A stretch of DNA of 64,000 bases. Origin: Pseudomonadota bacterium (GTDB lineage: Bacteria > Pseudomonadota > Gammaproteobacteria > UBA9214). Where the stretch lies: contig JAWLAI010000007.1 in the NCBI GenBank assembly GCA_041395565.1, forward strand, positions 284,881-348,880, given 5' to 3'. The translations under genes were made by a program, and so were the position numbers. The notes below the pieces were generated by a model that saw only the letters and a list, made by a program, of their open reading frames with translations, was not told the DNA's origin and did no database searches. This document shows positions 11,281 to 20,779 of this stretch, in pieces (the stretch's first letter is position 1; the number at the start of each line of letters is the position of its first letter).

Positions 11281-11901
11281 TCAGGAGCTGTTCTTCCGCG
11301 CCAGCTGGTCGATCAGGCTGTCCATCCCCTGTTCGCGGATGATGTTGCCGAACGAGGAACGGTAGTTGGTGACCAGGCTGACCCCGCTGATGGCGACATC
11401 GTAGACCTTCCAGCCGTCCCGGCTGCGGTACATGGAATACGAGATGGGGATGGTCGAGCCGGCCTGCTCGATCTCGGTCCGCACCGTCACGGTCGGCGCG
11501 GAGACGTCGCCCGCGAACGGCAGGTATACGATCTTTTCATCCGCGTAATCCAGCAGGGCCTGGCCGTAGGTACGCACGAGCAGGTTGCGGAACTGCTCCA
11601 CGAAACGCGTGCGCTGGTCGGGCGTCGCCGTGCGCCAGTTCTTGCCCAGCACCCACTGGCTCATGCGCTCGAAATCGAAGTACGGCAGCACGATGGTGGA
11701 CACCAGGTCGTACAGGCGTCCCGAGTCCCTGCTGATGGTGGGGCGCTCGCTTTTCAGGGCTGCCAGCATGCGTGAGGAGGTGTCCTCCACCAGCTCCTGG
11801 GGCGTGATGTCGCTCCCCGCGACTGCCTGGGCGCAGCCCAGCACGGCGCCAAGCAGCGCCAGCAGCAGACCCGAACGCTTCACTGTGAATGAATGATGCA
11901 T
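11281..11901 (-). CDS. mlaC: MlaC, periplasmic phospholipid-binding shuttle
   Basis: A 206-aa protein with a signal peptide ending near residue 28 (A-V-A-G). The mature part shows Tol-Tol/MlaC features: L-V-S-T-I-V-L-P-Y-F-D-F, W-V-L-G-K-N-W-R and the C-terminal V-Y-D-V-A-I-S-G-V-S-L-V-T-N-Y-R. MlaC carries phospholipid between the outer-membrane MlaA complex and inner-membrane MlaFEDB. mlaA is not in this window. ATG 11901 lies one base after the mlaD stop. Confidence 0.95.
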   Translation of the reverse strand: MHHSFTVKRSGLLLALLGAVLGCAQAVAGSDITPQELVEDTSSRMLAALKSERPTISRDSGRLYDLVSTIVLPYFDFERMSQWVLGKNWRTATPDQRTRFVEQFRNLLVRTYGQALLDYADEKIVYLPFAGDVSAPTVTVRTEIEQAGSTIPISYSMYRSRDGWKVYDVAISGVSLVTNYRSSFGNIIREQGMDSLIDQLARKNSS

Positions 11902-11902
11902 G

Positions 11903-12427
11903 TCACTTCGACTCCGCGGCCGGGGCCGGGTTCAGCTGCGGCTCCGGCTGGGCGGCCGCCTGTTCGGGCTTTTTCCCCGCCGCATTGTACAGGAACTGGC
12001 CGATTATCTGCTCCATGACGAGCGCGGACTGGGTCAGCTGGATGCGGCTGCCATCCTCCAGGTTGGTCATGGAGCCGCCCGGCTCCAGGGCAACGTACTG
12101 CTCTCCCAGCAGGCCGGCGGTGAAGATGCTGGCCGAGGTGTCTTCCGGAAATCCGTTGTAGCGCGCCTCGATCTTGAGGGATACCACGGCCTCGAAGGTT
12201 TGGAAGTCGTAGTCGATGCCCTCGACCCGGCCGACCCGCACCCCGGATACCGTGACCGGGGCGCGCACCTTGAGACCGCCGATATTCTGGAAGCTGGCCG
12301 TGACCACATAGCCGTCGTTGTTACCGAGCGTGCTGAGATTGCTGACCTGCATGGCCAGCATGAACAGGGCCGCCATGCCGCAGGCGACGAACAACCCGAC
12401 GCCGATCTCTACAGTTCTGGTATTCAC
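11903..12427 (-). CDS. mlaD: MlaD, MCE-domain subunit of the phospholipid transporter
   Basis: A 174-aa protein with one N-terminal TM helix (about 8-28) and an MCE domain (about 38-118), including A-P-V-T-V-S-G-V-R-V-G-R-V and A-G-L-L-G-E-Q-Y-V-A-L. MlaD forms a hexameric ring that funnels lipid between MlaC and MlaE. The start is GTG at 12427, five bases after the mlaE stop; a longer open frame upstream is only a shadow of mlaE. The C-terminal tail is Pro/Ala/Glu-rich. Confidence 0.93.
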   Translation of the reverse strand: MNTRTVEIGVGLFVACGMAALFMLAMQVSNLSTLGNNDGYVVTASFQNIGGLKVRAPVTVSGVRVGRVEGIDYDFQTFEAVVSLKIEARYNGFPEDTSASIFTAGLLGEQYVALEPGGSMTNLEDGSRIQLTQSALVMEQIIGQFLYNAAGKKPEQAAAQPEPQLNPAPAAESK

Positions 12428-12432
12428 TTCAT

Positions 12433-13212
12433 CTAGTCTCCAAACATCAGTGCGGTCAGCACGAAGTCCAGCCCCAGCACGGCCAGCGCCGTATGCACCA
12501 CCGTGCGGGTCGTCGCGCCGCTCACGCCTTCCGCCGTCGGCACGGCATCGTAACCTTCGAACAGGGCGATCCAGCCGGCGATGAAGCCGAACACGATACT
12601 CTTGATGACACCGTTGAGGATGTCGTCGTATACATCCACCTTGTCCTGCATCTGCGACCAGAACGCGCCGTCGTCTACGCCCAGCAGTCCGACACCGACG
12701 AAATGGCCGCCATAGACACCGACCGCGCTGAAGATCGCCGCGAGCAGGGGCATGCACAGGAACGTCGCCAGGAAGCGCGGCGCGATCACGCGCTGCACCG
12801 GGTCGACCGCCATCATCTCCATGCCGGACAGCTGCTCGGTGGCCTTCATCAGGCCGATCTCCGCCGCCAGCGCCGAACCGGCGCGCCCGGCGAACAGCAG
12901 CGCGGCCACCACCGGGCCGAGTTCGCGCACCAGCGACAGGGCCACGAGCACACCGAGCGACTCCTCGGCTCCGAAATCGACCAGGGTATTATAACCCTGC
13001 AATCCCATGACCATACCCACGAACAGTCCGGAGACCACGATGATCACCAGGGTGAGTACGCCGACGGAATACATCTGTTTCACCAGCAGCACCGGACGCA
13101 GCAGCATGCCCGGCATGCTGGCCAGGATCTGCAGCAGGAACAGGTGCCCGCGGCCGAGGCGCTCGAAGAAGCCCAGCGTCCGGTGACCCAGCCGTTGCAG
13201 CGATTTCAGCAT
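12433..13212 (-). CDS. mlaE: MlaE, permease of the phospholipid transporter
   Basis: A 259-aa MlaE-family membrane protein with about five TM segments and the signature around [12 protein letters not shown] and [21 protein letters not shown]. Its ATG at 13212 shares a base with the mlaF stop (TGATG), which settles the start against a longer open frame. It transports phospholipid across the inner membrane with ATP from MlaF. Confidence 0.95.
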   Translation of the reverse strand: MLKSLQRLGHRTLGFFERLGRGHLFLLQILASMPGMLLRPVLLVKQMYSVGVLTLVIIVVSGLFVGMVMGLQGYNTLVDFGAEESLGVLVALSLVRELGPVVAALLFAGRAGSALAAEIGLMKATEQLSGMEMMAVDPVQRVIAPRFLATFLCMPLLAAIFSAVGVYGGHFVGVGLLGVDDGAFWSQMQDKVDVYDDILNGVIKSIVFGFIAGWIALFEGYDAVPTAEGVSGATTRTVVHTALAVLGLDFVLTALMFGD

Positions 13213-14018
13213 CAGGCCTGCCCTCCGCCGATCAGGTCCTCGCGGAAGCCCGGTGCAGGATAATGGAATGCCACCGGCCCGTCCGGTTCGCCATGCAGGA
13301 ACTGCCGGGTCCATTCGGATTGCGATTGCCACAGGTCGTCCGGCCTGCCGTGGTCCATCACCCGGCCGTTTGAAAGCAGGTAGGCGTAGTCGGCAATGGC
13401 GCTGGTCTCGCGAACGTCGTGCGAGACCACGATACTGGTCAGGCCGAGTGCGTCGTTGAGTTCACGGATCAGCTTGACGAGGATGCCCATGGAAATCGGA
13501 TCCTGGCCGGTAAAGGGTTCATCGTACATGACCATCAGCGGATCCAGCGCGATCGCGCGCGCCAGGGCCACGCGGCGCGCCATGCCGCCCGAAAGTTCGC
13601 TGGGCATGAGCCCGGCCGCACCGCGCAGGCCGACCGCCTGCAGCTTCATCAGCACCAGGTCGCGCACCAACGCCTCGGGCAGTCGGGTATGCTCGCGGAT
13701 CGGGAATGCGACGTTGTCGAACACGCTGATGTCCGTCAGCAGCGCCCCGGTCTGGAACAGCATGCCCATGCGCTTGCGCAGACGATAGAGTTCGGGACGG
13801 CCGAGGGCCGCCACCTCCAGGCCCTGCACGCGAATGGAACCCGACAGCGGCTGCAACTGCCCGCCGATCAGCTTCAGCAACGTGGTTTTGCCGGTGCCGC
13901 TCGGTCCCATGATGGCGGTGACGGTGCCCGGCCGGATGTCGAGGTCCACGCCGTCGAAGATCATCCGTGCGCCACGGGCAAAGCGCAGACCGCGTATCTG
14001 GACAACTGGCTCCGACAT
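13212..14018 (-). CDS. mlaF: MlaF, ATPase of the phospholipid transporter
   Basis: A 268-aa ABC ATPase with Walker [11 protein letters not shown] near residue 40, signature L-S-G-G-M-A-R-R, Walker [15 protein letters not shown] and the switch histidine in V-S-H-D-V. The signature G-G-M is typical of the Mla/Mkl type. It is the first gene of mlaFEDCB; an ACAGGAACC ribosome binding site precedes ATG 14018. Confidence 0.96.
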   Translation of the reverse strand: MSEPVVQIRGLRFARGARMIFDGVDLDIRPGTVTAIMGPSGTGKTTLLKLIGGQLQPLSGSIRVQGLEVAALGRPELYRLRKRMGMLFQTGALLTDISVFDNVAFPIREHTRLPEALVRDLVLMKLQAVGLRGAAGLMPSELSGGMARRVALARAIALDPLMVMYDEPFTGQDPISMGILVKLIRELNDALGLTSIVVSHDVRETSAIADYAYLLSNGRVMDHGRPDDLWQSQSEWTRQFLHGEPDGPVAFHYPAPGFREDLIGGGQA

Positions 14019-14051
14019 GGTTCCTGTTCCGTGCTCGGATAAAAGGTCGAC

Positions 14052-14081
14052 ATTATGTACAGGCAGGTCGCCGGATTACAA
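14052..14081 (-). promoter_or_regulatory. Candidate sigma-70 promoter of the mla operon
   Basis: On the minus strand TTGTAA (14081-14076) and CATAAT (14057-14052) are 18 bp apart, 34 bp before the mlaF start. They match 4 of 6 and 5 of 6 consensus bases. Confidence 0.45.
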
Positions 14082-14207
14082 ACCGAGATTCCTGCCGCCT
14101 GCCACGGTGTGTATCATCACGGGTCTTCGCCCAACAGGTCCCCCGTCTGATGAAGCACGCATTATCGGCCCGCCCGCGGGATACCCGCAAGCAGATTCCG
14201 GGGCCCT

Positions 14208-15212
14208 GTGCGCCGCAGCATCGACCCGCGTCAGGTAACCGTTGTGTGGACTGAACTGCTCGCCATCGTGGCCGGCTTCGGCCTGCTGGGCTGGAGCGCG
14301 GGGCGGCTCGTCGAGGGCGCCAGCGCGATCGCGTGGCATCTGGATATCCCGCCGCTGGTGATCGGTCTGACCGTGGTCAGCATCGGCACCTCGGCCCCGG
14401 AGATCGTGTTTTCCGGCATCGCGGCCTGGCAGGGCAACGCCGGCCTCGCGGTGGGCAATGCGCTGGGCTCGAATATCGTCAACACCACCCTGATTCTCGG
14501 CGCCGGCGCACTCATCCAGCCCCTGCGCGTGCATTCCAGCATCATCCGCCGCGAACTGCCGGTCATGGTGCTGGTCATGGGCTACACCTACGCCCTGCTC
14601 GTCGACGGCGTGCTCGGCCGCCTCGACGGCGTGGCGTTGCTGACCGGTATGGTCGTCATGCTGTACTGGATCGTCCGTGTCGGCATGCGCGGTCAGGCCG
14701 CGCGCGACCCGATCGGCAGCGAGTACGCCCATGAGCTGCCGACGGATATCGGGCGCGGGCGGGCGGTGCTGCTGGTGACGGTCGGTCTGCTGGTGCTGCT
14801 CGGGAGTTCGCGCCTGCTGGTCTGGGGTGCGGCCGCGCTGGCGACGCGCTTCGGCGTCAGTGACCTGATCATCGGCCTGACGATCGCCGCGCTCGGCACC
14901 AGCCTGCCGGAACTGGCCGCCACGGTGATGAGCGCGCTCAGGAACGAGCACGACATCGCACTCGGCAACATCATCGGTTCCAATATATTCAACCTGCTCG
15001 CGGTACTCGGCCTCGCCGGGCTGATCCGGCCGGAACCGCTCGAGACCGCGGTGCTGACACGCGATTATCCCTGCATGGTGGGCACGACGCTCGCCATGTT
15101 CTTCATGGCCTACGGTTTTCGCGGTCCCGGCCGGCTCAGCCGGGCCGAAGGCGTGCTGCTGCTGTGCGCCTATGGCGCCTACCAGACCCTGTTATACTTC
15201 ACCGGAACCTGA
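14208..15212 (+). CDS. yrbG: YrbG, K+-dependent Na+/Ca2+ exchanger-like transporter
   Basis: A membrane protein of up to 334 aa in the CaCA superfamily. The two alpha-repeats are visible, each with a G-T-S-x-P-E core: S-I-G-T-S-A-P-E-I-V-F-S and A-L-G-T-S-L-P-E-L-A-A-T, followed by G-N-x-x-G-S-N-I-x-N motifs. It probably moves Ca2+ against Na+ or H+; substrate is not proven for bacterial YrbG. Two in-frame GTG starts are possible (14208 and 14244); the second gives the more usual N-terminus. It is divergent from mlaF and leads into kdsD, as in E. coli. Confidence 0.9.
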   Translation: MRRSIDPRQVTVVWTELLAIVAGFGLLGWSAGRLVEGASAIAWHLDIPPLVIGLTVVSIGTSAPEIVFSGIAAWQGNAGLAVGNALGSNIVNTTLILGAGALIQPLRVHSSIIRRELPVMVLVMGYTYALLVDGVLGRLDGVALLTGMVVMLYWIVRVGMRGQAARDPIGSEYAHELPTDIGRGRAVLLVTVGLLVLLGSSRLLVWGAAALATRFGVSDLIIGLTIAALGTSLPELAATVMSALRNEHDIALGNIIGSNIFNLLAVLGLAGLIRPEPLETAVLTRDYPCMVGTTLAMFFMAYGFRGPGRLSRAEGVLLLCAYGAYQTLLYFTGT

Positions 15213-15240
15213 ACCGGACGCGCGGGACGCCCTGGCACCC

Positions 15241-16215
15241 ATGAACGACAACAAGCTGCAGGATCTCGCCCTGGCGGTGATCGACACCGAGGCACGCGCC
15301 ATTGAGCGGCTCGGCGAGGAAATCCGCAAGCCCTCGTTCACACAGGCCTGTCACCTGATGCTCGAATGCCACGGGCGGGTCGTGGTCACCGGCATGGGCA
15401 AATCCGGCCACATCGCCGGCAAGATCGCGGCGACCCTGGCCAGCACCGGCACGCCCGCCTTCTTCGTGCATCCCGGCGAAGCCAGCCACGGCGACCTGGG
15501 CATGATCACCACCAGCGACGTGGTACTGGCGCTGTCCAACTCCGGCGAAACCGCCGAGATCGTCACCATTCTGCCGCTGATCAAACGCCTCCAGGTGCCG
15601 CTGATCGCCATGACCGGCAACCCGCACTCGACCCTGGCGCTCGCCGCCACCGCCAGCATCAACGTGAGCGTGGAAAAGGAGGCCTGCCCGCTCGGCCTGG
15701 CGCCGACCGCCAGCACCACCGCGGCGCTGGCCATGGGCGACGCACTCGCGGTCGCGTTGCTGGAGACGCGCGGCTTCACCGCGGAGGACTTCGCGCGCTC
15801 GCATCCCGGCGGGACCCTGGGCCGGCGCCTGCTGCTGCTGATCGACGACCTGATGCACACCGGCGACGCCATCCCGCGCGTCACCGCGGACACCCTGCTC
15901 AGCGACGCACTGGTGGAAATGACCCGCAAGGGTCTGGGCATGACCGCAGTGGTGGACGCCGCCGGCAAGCTGCTCGGGGTGTTCACCGACGGCGACCTGC
16001 GCCGCACCATCGACCACCGCATCGACGTGCATAGCGCCCGGGTCAGCGAGGTCATGACCGCCCGCTGCAAGGCGGTGCACCCCGGCATGCTCGCCGCCGA
16101 GGCGCTGCAGATCATGGACGCGACCAAGATCAATGCCCTGCCCGTCATCAACGACGACCATGAACTGGTCGGCGCGCTCAACATGCACGACCTGCTGCGC
16201 GCCGGCGTGGTATAA
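15241..16215 (+). CDS. kdsD: Arabinose-5-phosphate isomerase
   Basis: A 324-aa enzyme that converts ribulose-5-P to arabinose-5-P for KDO, the inner sugar of LPS. An N-terminal SIS sugar isomerase domain (about 35-185; V-T-G-M-G-K-S-G-H-I-A-G-K and E-A-S-H-G-D-L-G-M) is followed by two CBS domains (about 205-324). ATG 15241 was chosen over a longer frame since it lies 28 bp after yrbG and gives the E. coli length. kdsC follows 9 bp later. Confidence 0.96.
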   Translation: MNDNKLQDLALAVIDTEARAIERLGEEIRKPSFTQACHLMLECHGRVVVTGMGKSGHIAGKIAATLASTGTPAFFVHPGEASHGDLGMITTSDVVLALSNSGETAEIVTILPLIKRLQVPLIAMTGNPHSTLALAATASINVSVEKEACPLGLAPTASTTAALAMGDALAVALLETRGFTAEDFARSHPGGTLGRRLLLLIDDLMHTGDAIPRVTADTLLSDALVEMTRKGLGMTAVVDAAGKLLGVFTDGDLRRTIDHRIDVHSARVSEVMTARCKAVHPGMLAAEALQIMDATKINALPVINDDHELVGALNMHDLLRAGVV

Positions 16216-16224
16216 ATTGACCGC

Positions 16225-16746
16225 ATGAAAGACATACTCGAAAAAGCCGCGCACGTCCGGCTCCTGATCTTCGACGTGGATGGCGTGCTCACCGACGGCA
16301 CCCTGTTCGTCGGCGACGATGGCCAGGAATACAAGGCATTCCACTCGCGCGATGGCCACGGCATCAAGATGCTGCAGAAGCACGGGGTGATCGTCGGCAT
16401 CATCACCGGCCGCACCTCGAAAGTCGTCGAGCACCGCATGGCGAACCTGGGCATCACCCACGTCTACCAGGGCAAGCTGGACAAGCTGCCGGCCTACGAG
16501 GAGCTGATCGACAAGCTGGGCATCAGCCCGCACGAGACGGCCTATGTCGGTGACGACGTGGTCGACCTCCCGGTCATGCGCCGCGTGGGACTGGCCATCG
16601 CCGTGCAGGATGCGCATCCGCTGGTGGTACGCCACTGTCACTGGCAGACACCCAGTGGCGGCGGGCGCGGCGCGGCGCGCGATGTCTGCGAGATGCTGCT
16701 GGAGGCACGTGGCGTGCTCAAACAGGAACTGGACAGCTACCTGTGA
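16225..16746 (+). CDS. kdsC: 3-deoxy-D-manno-octulosonate-8-phosphate phosphatase
   Basis: A 173-aa HAD-family phosphatase that removes phosphate from KDO-8-P. The catalytic D17-V-D19-G-V-L-T-D motif is near the N-terminus, I-I-T-G-R is motif II, and Y-V-G-D-D-V-V-D-L-P is the Mg-binding motif. There is no cap insertion, as in the tetrameric C0-type enzymes. Its stop overlaps the lptC start (GTGA). Confidence 0.96.
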   Translation: MKDILEKAAHVRLLIFDVDGVLTDGTLFVGDDGQEYKAFHSRDGHGIKMLQKHGVIVGIITGRTSKVVEHRMANLGITHVYQGKLDKLPAYEELIDKLGISPHETAYVGDDVVDLPVMRRVGLAIAVQDAHPLVVRHCHWQTPSGGGRGAARDVCEMLLEARGVLKQELDSYL

Positions 16747-17306
16747 GCAGCGTCCGCAAGCTCATCCTGCTGCTGGTCGCGGTGCTCGTCATCGCCACCA
16801 CCTGGCTCACCCGCCAGCAGGACGCCGGCGACGAGACGGCAGTGCGGACCGATCGCGGCCCGGACGCCTACGCCGACGACGTCCGCATCCAGGTCATGGA
16901 CACGAACGGCCTGCCGGCCTACCACCTGCGTGCCGAGCATATCGCCTGGTATCCTGACAACGATCAACTGGCGCTGCAGCGCCCGCGCCTCGACGTCCAC
17001 AGACCCGACGGCGCTCACTGGGAACTGCGCGCCGAACAGGGGCTGACAGGACGCGCCGGCGATCCGGTTTCCCTGACCGGCACTGTTATCATTCAGAAAG
17101 TTGCGGCCAATTCCGGCAGCGCTCTCAAGATCACGACCGCCGACGTCACCGTCATGTCAGACGCCCGCCTGGCACTGACCGAAGCGCCCGCCCTGGTGGA
17201 AGGTGCGGGCTACCGCTTCGAGGCGACGGGGCTGACGGCGGACTTCCGCGAGAACAGGCTGGAACTGCGTTCACAGGTACGGGGCCGGATCGATGCGCGC
17301 AGCTAA
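16743..17306 (+). CDS. lptC: LPS export protein LptC
   Basis: A 187-aa protein with one N-terminal TM helix (residues 6-22) and a periplasmic beta-jellyroll domain with S-L-T-G-T-V-I-I-Q-K and the late L-T-A-D-F-R-E-N-R-L-E-L. LptC takes LPS from LptBFG and hands it to LptA. It starts at GTG inside the kdsC stop; its last 14 bases overlap lptA. Confidence 0.9.
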   Translation: MSSVRKLILLLVAVLVIATTWLTRQQDAGDETAVRTDRGPDAYADDVRIQVMDTNGLPAYHLRAEHIAWYPDNDQLALQRPRLDVHRPDGAHWELRAEQGLTGRAGDPVSLTGTVIIQKVAANSGSALKITTADVTVMSDARLALTEAPALVEGAGYRFEATGLTADFRENRLELRSQVRGRIDARS

Positions 17307-17829
17307 TGCGACCCTGCGCGCCTGTGTCTGGCTGCTGACCCTGATGCCCTGCCTGGCCTGGGCGCTGGCCAGCGACCGCAACCAGCCGATCCAGATCGAG
17401 GCGGACCGCGCCACCCTGGACGAGAAGGCAGGACTGAGCGTCTACGAAGGCAACGTGGTCATGCAGCAGGGCACGCTGAAACTGCGCGGCAGGCGCATGG
17501 CCGTGCAGGTCCGCGACAATCAGGTGGAGAGCATCACCCTCGACGGTGCGCCGGCCAGTTTCATGCAGCGGCCCGACGGCGGCGCTACCGACCAGCATGC
17601 AGAGGCGGATCATATCGAGTACATCACCGCCGACCAGCAGCTGATCCTGCGCGGAAACGCCCAGATCCGCCAGTCCGACAAGGAACGGTTCAGCAGCAAC
17701 CGCATCATCATCAACCTGCGCGACAACACGGTCAGCGCCGGCGGCAGCAGCAGCGGCAGCCGCGTGCGCATCACCCTGCAACCGGAAGCCGTCCCACCCG
17801 CGGCCCCGCCGGCGGACCCGGCGCAGTGA
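17293..17829 (+). CDS. lptA: LPS transport periplasmic bridge protein LptA
   Basis: A 178-aa protein with a signal peptide (cleavage near residue 27, W-A-L-A-S). The OstA/LptA domain shows [21 protein letters not shown] and a C-terminal Ser/Gly/Pro-rich tail. LptA polymers form the bridge that carries LPS across the periplasm. It overlaps lptC and, by GTGA, lptB. Confidence 0.94.
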   Translation: MRAANATLRACVWLLTLMPCLAWALASDRNQPIQIEADRATLDEKAGLSVYEGNVVMQQGTLKLRGRRMAVQVRDNQVESITLDGAPASFMQRPDGGATDQHAEADHIEYITADQQLILRGNAQIRQSDKERFSSNRIIINLRDNTVSAGGSSSGSRVRITLQPEAVPPAAPPADPAQ

Positions 17830-18551
17830 GCGTGCTGCAGACCTTCAGCCTGGGCAAGAACTACCAGTCGCGACGCGTCGTCGATGACGTCTCGCTCACC
17901 GTTGGCAGCGGCCAGGTCATCGGCCTGCTGGGGCCGAACGGCGCCGGCAAGACGACCTGCTTCTACATGATCGTGGGGATCATCCCCTGCAGCGAGGGCC
18001 GCATCGAACTCGACGGGACGGATCTGACCGGTCAGCCCATGCATGTCCGCGCACAGCACGGTCTCGGCTATCTGCCACAGGAGGCCTCGGTGTTCAGAAA
18101 GCTGTCGGTGGCGGATAACATCATGTCCATACTCGAGATCCGCAAGGACCTGGACGGACACGAACGCGGCGAGCAGCTGGAATCCCTGATGCACGAACTC
18201 CATATCGGCCATCTCGCCGAACAGCCCGGCATCAGCCTTTCCGGCGGGGAACGCCGCCGCGTGGAGATCGCACGCGCCCTGGCCGCGAATCCGCGTTTCG
18301 TCCTGCTCGACGAACCGTTCGCCGGCGTCGATCCGATCTCGGTCATCGATATCCAGCACATCATCGAGCATCTGTGCAGCCGCGACATCGGCGTGCTGAT
18401 TACCGACCATAACGTGCGCGAGACCCTGGGCATCTGCGACCAGGCCTACATCCTGAGCGAAGGCCGGGTGATCTCGGCCGGCAGCCCGCAGAGCGTGCTG
18501 GCCGACCAGCGGGTACGCGAAGTCTATCTCGGCACCGAATTCCGCCTGTGA
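17826..18551 (+). CDS. lptB: LPS export ABC transporter ATPase LptB
   Basis: A 241-aa ABC ATPase with Walker [10 protein letters not shown] near residue 39, signature L-S-G-G-E-R-R-R, Walker [14 protein letters not shown] and the switch H in T-D-H-N-V. It powers LPS extraction by LptFG, which are not in this window. GTG start within the lptA stop. Last gene of the kds-lpt run before the rpoN leader. Confidence 0.97.
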   Translation: MSVLQTFSLGKNYQSRRVVDDVSLTVGSGQVIGLLGPNGAGKTTCFYMIVGIIPCSEGRIELDGTDLTGQPMHVRAQHGLGYLPQEASVFRKLSVADNIMSILEIRKDLDGHERGEQLESLMHELHIGHLAEQPGISLSGGERRRVEIARALAANPRFVLLDEPFAGVDPISVIDIQHIIEHLCSRDIGVLITDHNVRETLGICDQAYILSEGRVISAGSPQSVLADQRVREVYLGTEFRL

Positions 18552-18915
18552 GCCTTCCCCTGTCCAACTGCCCGTCCTGCGGGCGGGCGGTGCCGGTGCC
18601 GCACCCGTCTGCAAGACCCCGCAACCGGTTGCCACGGTTACGTCAATTTGGCAGGTCGGCAGGCGCCGCGGCACGCTGGATATTGCCGGCATGGCATGGA
18701 TCATGCACTATAATGATTCATAAAGGACCGGTATCACCGCGTGGCGACAAAACCGGAAAATCCATACCGGACTGCCCTTGTAAAATGCCAACAAAGACAA
18801 ATGCTTGCACGCGATCATGGCCGCCCCAGCGCGGCGGGCGCAATGGACCCGTGCGGCGCTGGCAGCAGCAATCCTCCTGCAGGTACATGACAAAAGCGCA
18901 GTGCCCTGACAATTC
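18552..18915 (+). promoter_or_regulatory. lptB-rpoN intergenic region with sigma-54-like site
   Basis: 364 bp without a convincing gene. At 18692-18707 the plus strand reads TGGCATGGATCATGCA, which fits the sigma-54 consensus TGGCACG-N4-TTGCA with two mismatches and correct GG/GC spacing. Partly downstream, 18709-18714 is a perfect sigma-70 -10 (TATAAT), though only a poor -35 is found (TTGCCG, 20-bp spacing). Either could drive rpoN. A small open frame here is Cys/Arg/Pro-rich and not credible. Confidence 0.45.
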
Positions 18916-20370
18916 ATGAAGCAGTCCCTGCAACTCAAACTCGGCCAGAATCTGACCATGACCCCCCAGCTGCAGCAGGCTATCCGCCTGCTGCAGCTGT
19001 CCACGCTGGAACTGCAGACCGAGGTGCAGATGGCGCTGGAATCCAATCCGATGCTCGAACAGGACGATGGCAGCGGCGGCAGCGGCGACCTCGGCGAGCC
19101 GGTTACCGAATCCGGCAGTGCCGAGCACGAAACCACGGCGGGGAGCAACGGCGAGGCGGATGCCATCCCGGAAGAACTGCCGGTCGACAGTAACTGGGAG
19201 GACATCTTCGATACCGGTGCCACCAGCTACAGCGCCCCCGACACCAGTAACCGCGACTACTTGGATACGGTGACCGTCAGCGGTGAGAACCTCCACGACC
19301 ACCTGCTCTGGCAACTGGAACTGTCCAGCTTTTCCGATACCGACCTGGCGATTGCCCACACCGTCATCGACGCTATCAACGAGGACGGCTACCTCAGCAT
19401 CGGCGCCGAAGACATCCGCAAGTCGCTAGGCGCCGATTTCGAGGTGGATACGGACGAAATCGAGGCCGTCATCCACCGCGTCCAGCAGTTCGATCCGCTC
19501 GGGGTGGGTGCCCGGGACCTGCAGGAAAGCCTGCTGCTGCAGCTGCAGCAGTTCGCCGATGGCACCCCCTGGCTGCGCGAGGCACGCCTGCTGGTGCGCG
19601 ATCATTTCGGCCTGTTGAGCAACCGTGACTACAACCGCATCAGCAGCAAGCTGAAACTGGGCAAGGACGACCTGCAGCAGGTGATCCAGCTGATCCAGTC
19701 ACTGAATCCGCGGCCCGGCGCCGGCTACACGACGGCGGCGCCCGAATACATCGTCCCGGACGTGTACGTGTTCCGCAAGGACGGCAGCTGGCAGGTCGAA
19801 CTGAATCCCGATTCGATCCCCAAGCTGCGCATCAATTCGATGTACGCGAACATGATCAAGCGCGGCAGCAACAGCTCGGACAACAACTACCTCAGGGACA
19901 ACCTCCAGGAAGCACGCTGGTTCCTGAAAAGCCTGCAGAGTCGCCACGAAACCCTGCTCAAGGTCGCCAACTGCATCGTCGAGCGCCAGCACGGTTTTCT
20001 CGAGCATGGCGACGAGGCCATGCGTCCCATGGTGCTGCGCAGCATAGCCGAGGCCATCGGCATGCACGAGTCGACCGTTTCGCGCGTCACCACGCGCAAA
20101 TACATGCATACTCCGCGCGGCATCTACGAATTCAAGTATTTCTTCTCCAGCCACGTCACCACGGAAACCGGCGGAGAATGTTCGGCCACGGCCATCCGGG
20201 CAATCATCAAGAAGCTGGTGGCCGCGGAAAACCCGGCGAAACCGCTCAGCGACAGCAAGATGGCCAGCGTCCTGGCCGATCAGGGTATCAACGTCGCCCG
20301 CCGCACCATTGCCAAGTACCGGGAATCGCTCTCGATATCGCCGTCCAACGAACGCAAACGCCTCACCTAG
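18916..20370 (+). CDS. rpoN: RNA polymerase sigma-54 factor
   Basis: A 484-aa protein. N-terminal region I is Gln/Leu-rich (L-T-M-T-P-Q-L-Q-Q-A-I-R-L-L) and binds activators and core; region II is acidic (about 48-115); then the core-binding domain, the HTH (H-E-S-T-V-S-R-V-T) and the C-terminal RpoN box. The box reads A-R-R-T-I-A-K-Y-R-E; the usual form is A-R-R-T-V-A-K-Y-R-E, so there is one conservative V-to-I change in the -24 recognition motif. It directs nitrogen, motility and other regulons. Placement between lptB and hpf-ptsN is the standard proteobacterial order. Confidence 0.97.
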   Translation: MKQSLQLKLGQNLTMTPQLQQAIRLLQLSTLELQTEVQMALESNPMLEQDDGSGGSGDLGEPVTESGSAEHETTAGSNGEADAIPEELPVDSNWEDIFDTGATSYSAPDTSNRDYLDTVTVSGENLHDHLLWQLELSSFSDTDLAIAHTVIDAINEDGYLSIGAEDIRKSLGADFEVDTDEIEAVIHRVQQFDPLGVGARDLQESLLLQLQQFADGTPWLREARLLVRDHFGLLSNRDYNRISSKLKLGKDDLQQVIQLIQSLNPRPGAGYTTAAPEYIVPDVYVFRKDGSWQVELNPDSIPKLRINSMYANMIKRGSNSSDNNYLRDNLQEARWFLKSLQSRHETLLKVANCIVERQHGFLEHGDEAMRPMVLRSIAEAIGMHESTVSRVTTRKYMHTPRGIYEFKYFFSSHVTTETGGECSATAIRAIIKKLVAAENPAKPLSDSKMASVLADQGINVARRTIAKYRESLSISPSNERKRLT

Positions 20371-20395
20371 GCTCTACCGAACAAGGAGTGCAGTC

Positions 20396-20716
20396 ATGCA
20401 AATCAGCCTGACCGGAAACCACGTCGAACTGACCGACCCCCTGCGCGAATACGTCAACACCAAGATGGAACGCCTCGAGCGCCATTTCGATATCGTGCGC
20501 GAAATCCACGTCGTCTTGAGCGTGGAAAAGCTGCGTCACAAGGCCGAAGCGACGGTGCACATCAACGGCAACAACCTGTTCGCCGACTCGGTCCAGGAGG
20601 ATATGTACGCGGCCATCGACGCCCTGACCGACAAGCTCGACCGCCAGGTGAAAAAGCACAAGGAAAAGATGACCGATCATCATCGCAGCGAAGGCTCGAT
20701 CTCCAAGGACCTGTAG
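20396..20716 (+). CDS. hpf: Ribosome hibernation promoting factor
   Basis: A 106-aa HPF/YfiA domain protein: M-Q-I-S-L-T-G-N-H-V-E-L-T start, K-M-E-R-L-E-R-H-F and Y-A-A-I-D-A-L-T-D-K-L-D-R-Q-V-K-K-H-K-E-K. It is the short form without the dimerisation domain, so 100S ribosome formation would also need RMF-type help. The ATG at 20396 follows an AAGGAG site at correct distance, which settles the start against a longer frame overlapping rpoN. Confidence 0.94.
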   Translation: MQISLTGNHVELTDPLREYVNTKMERLERHFDIVREIHVVLSVEKLRHKAEATVHINGNNLFADSVQEDMYAAIDALTDKLDRQVKKHKEKMTDHHRSEGSISKDL

Positions 20717-20779
20717 TGTAACCGTGCACGCGCGCCATGACCGGGCAGACCGCCTGTCACACCCGACTCCCACACGATC

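Noticed and set aside
15199..16641. 480-codon open frame antisense to kdsD and kdsC
   Set aside because: Shadow of two clear enzymes; His/Gln/Asp-rich low-complexity product.
18548..18919. Open frame between lptB and rpoN
   Set aside because: Cys/Pro/Arg-rich with no ribosome binding site; it looks like leader DNA, not a gene.
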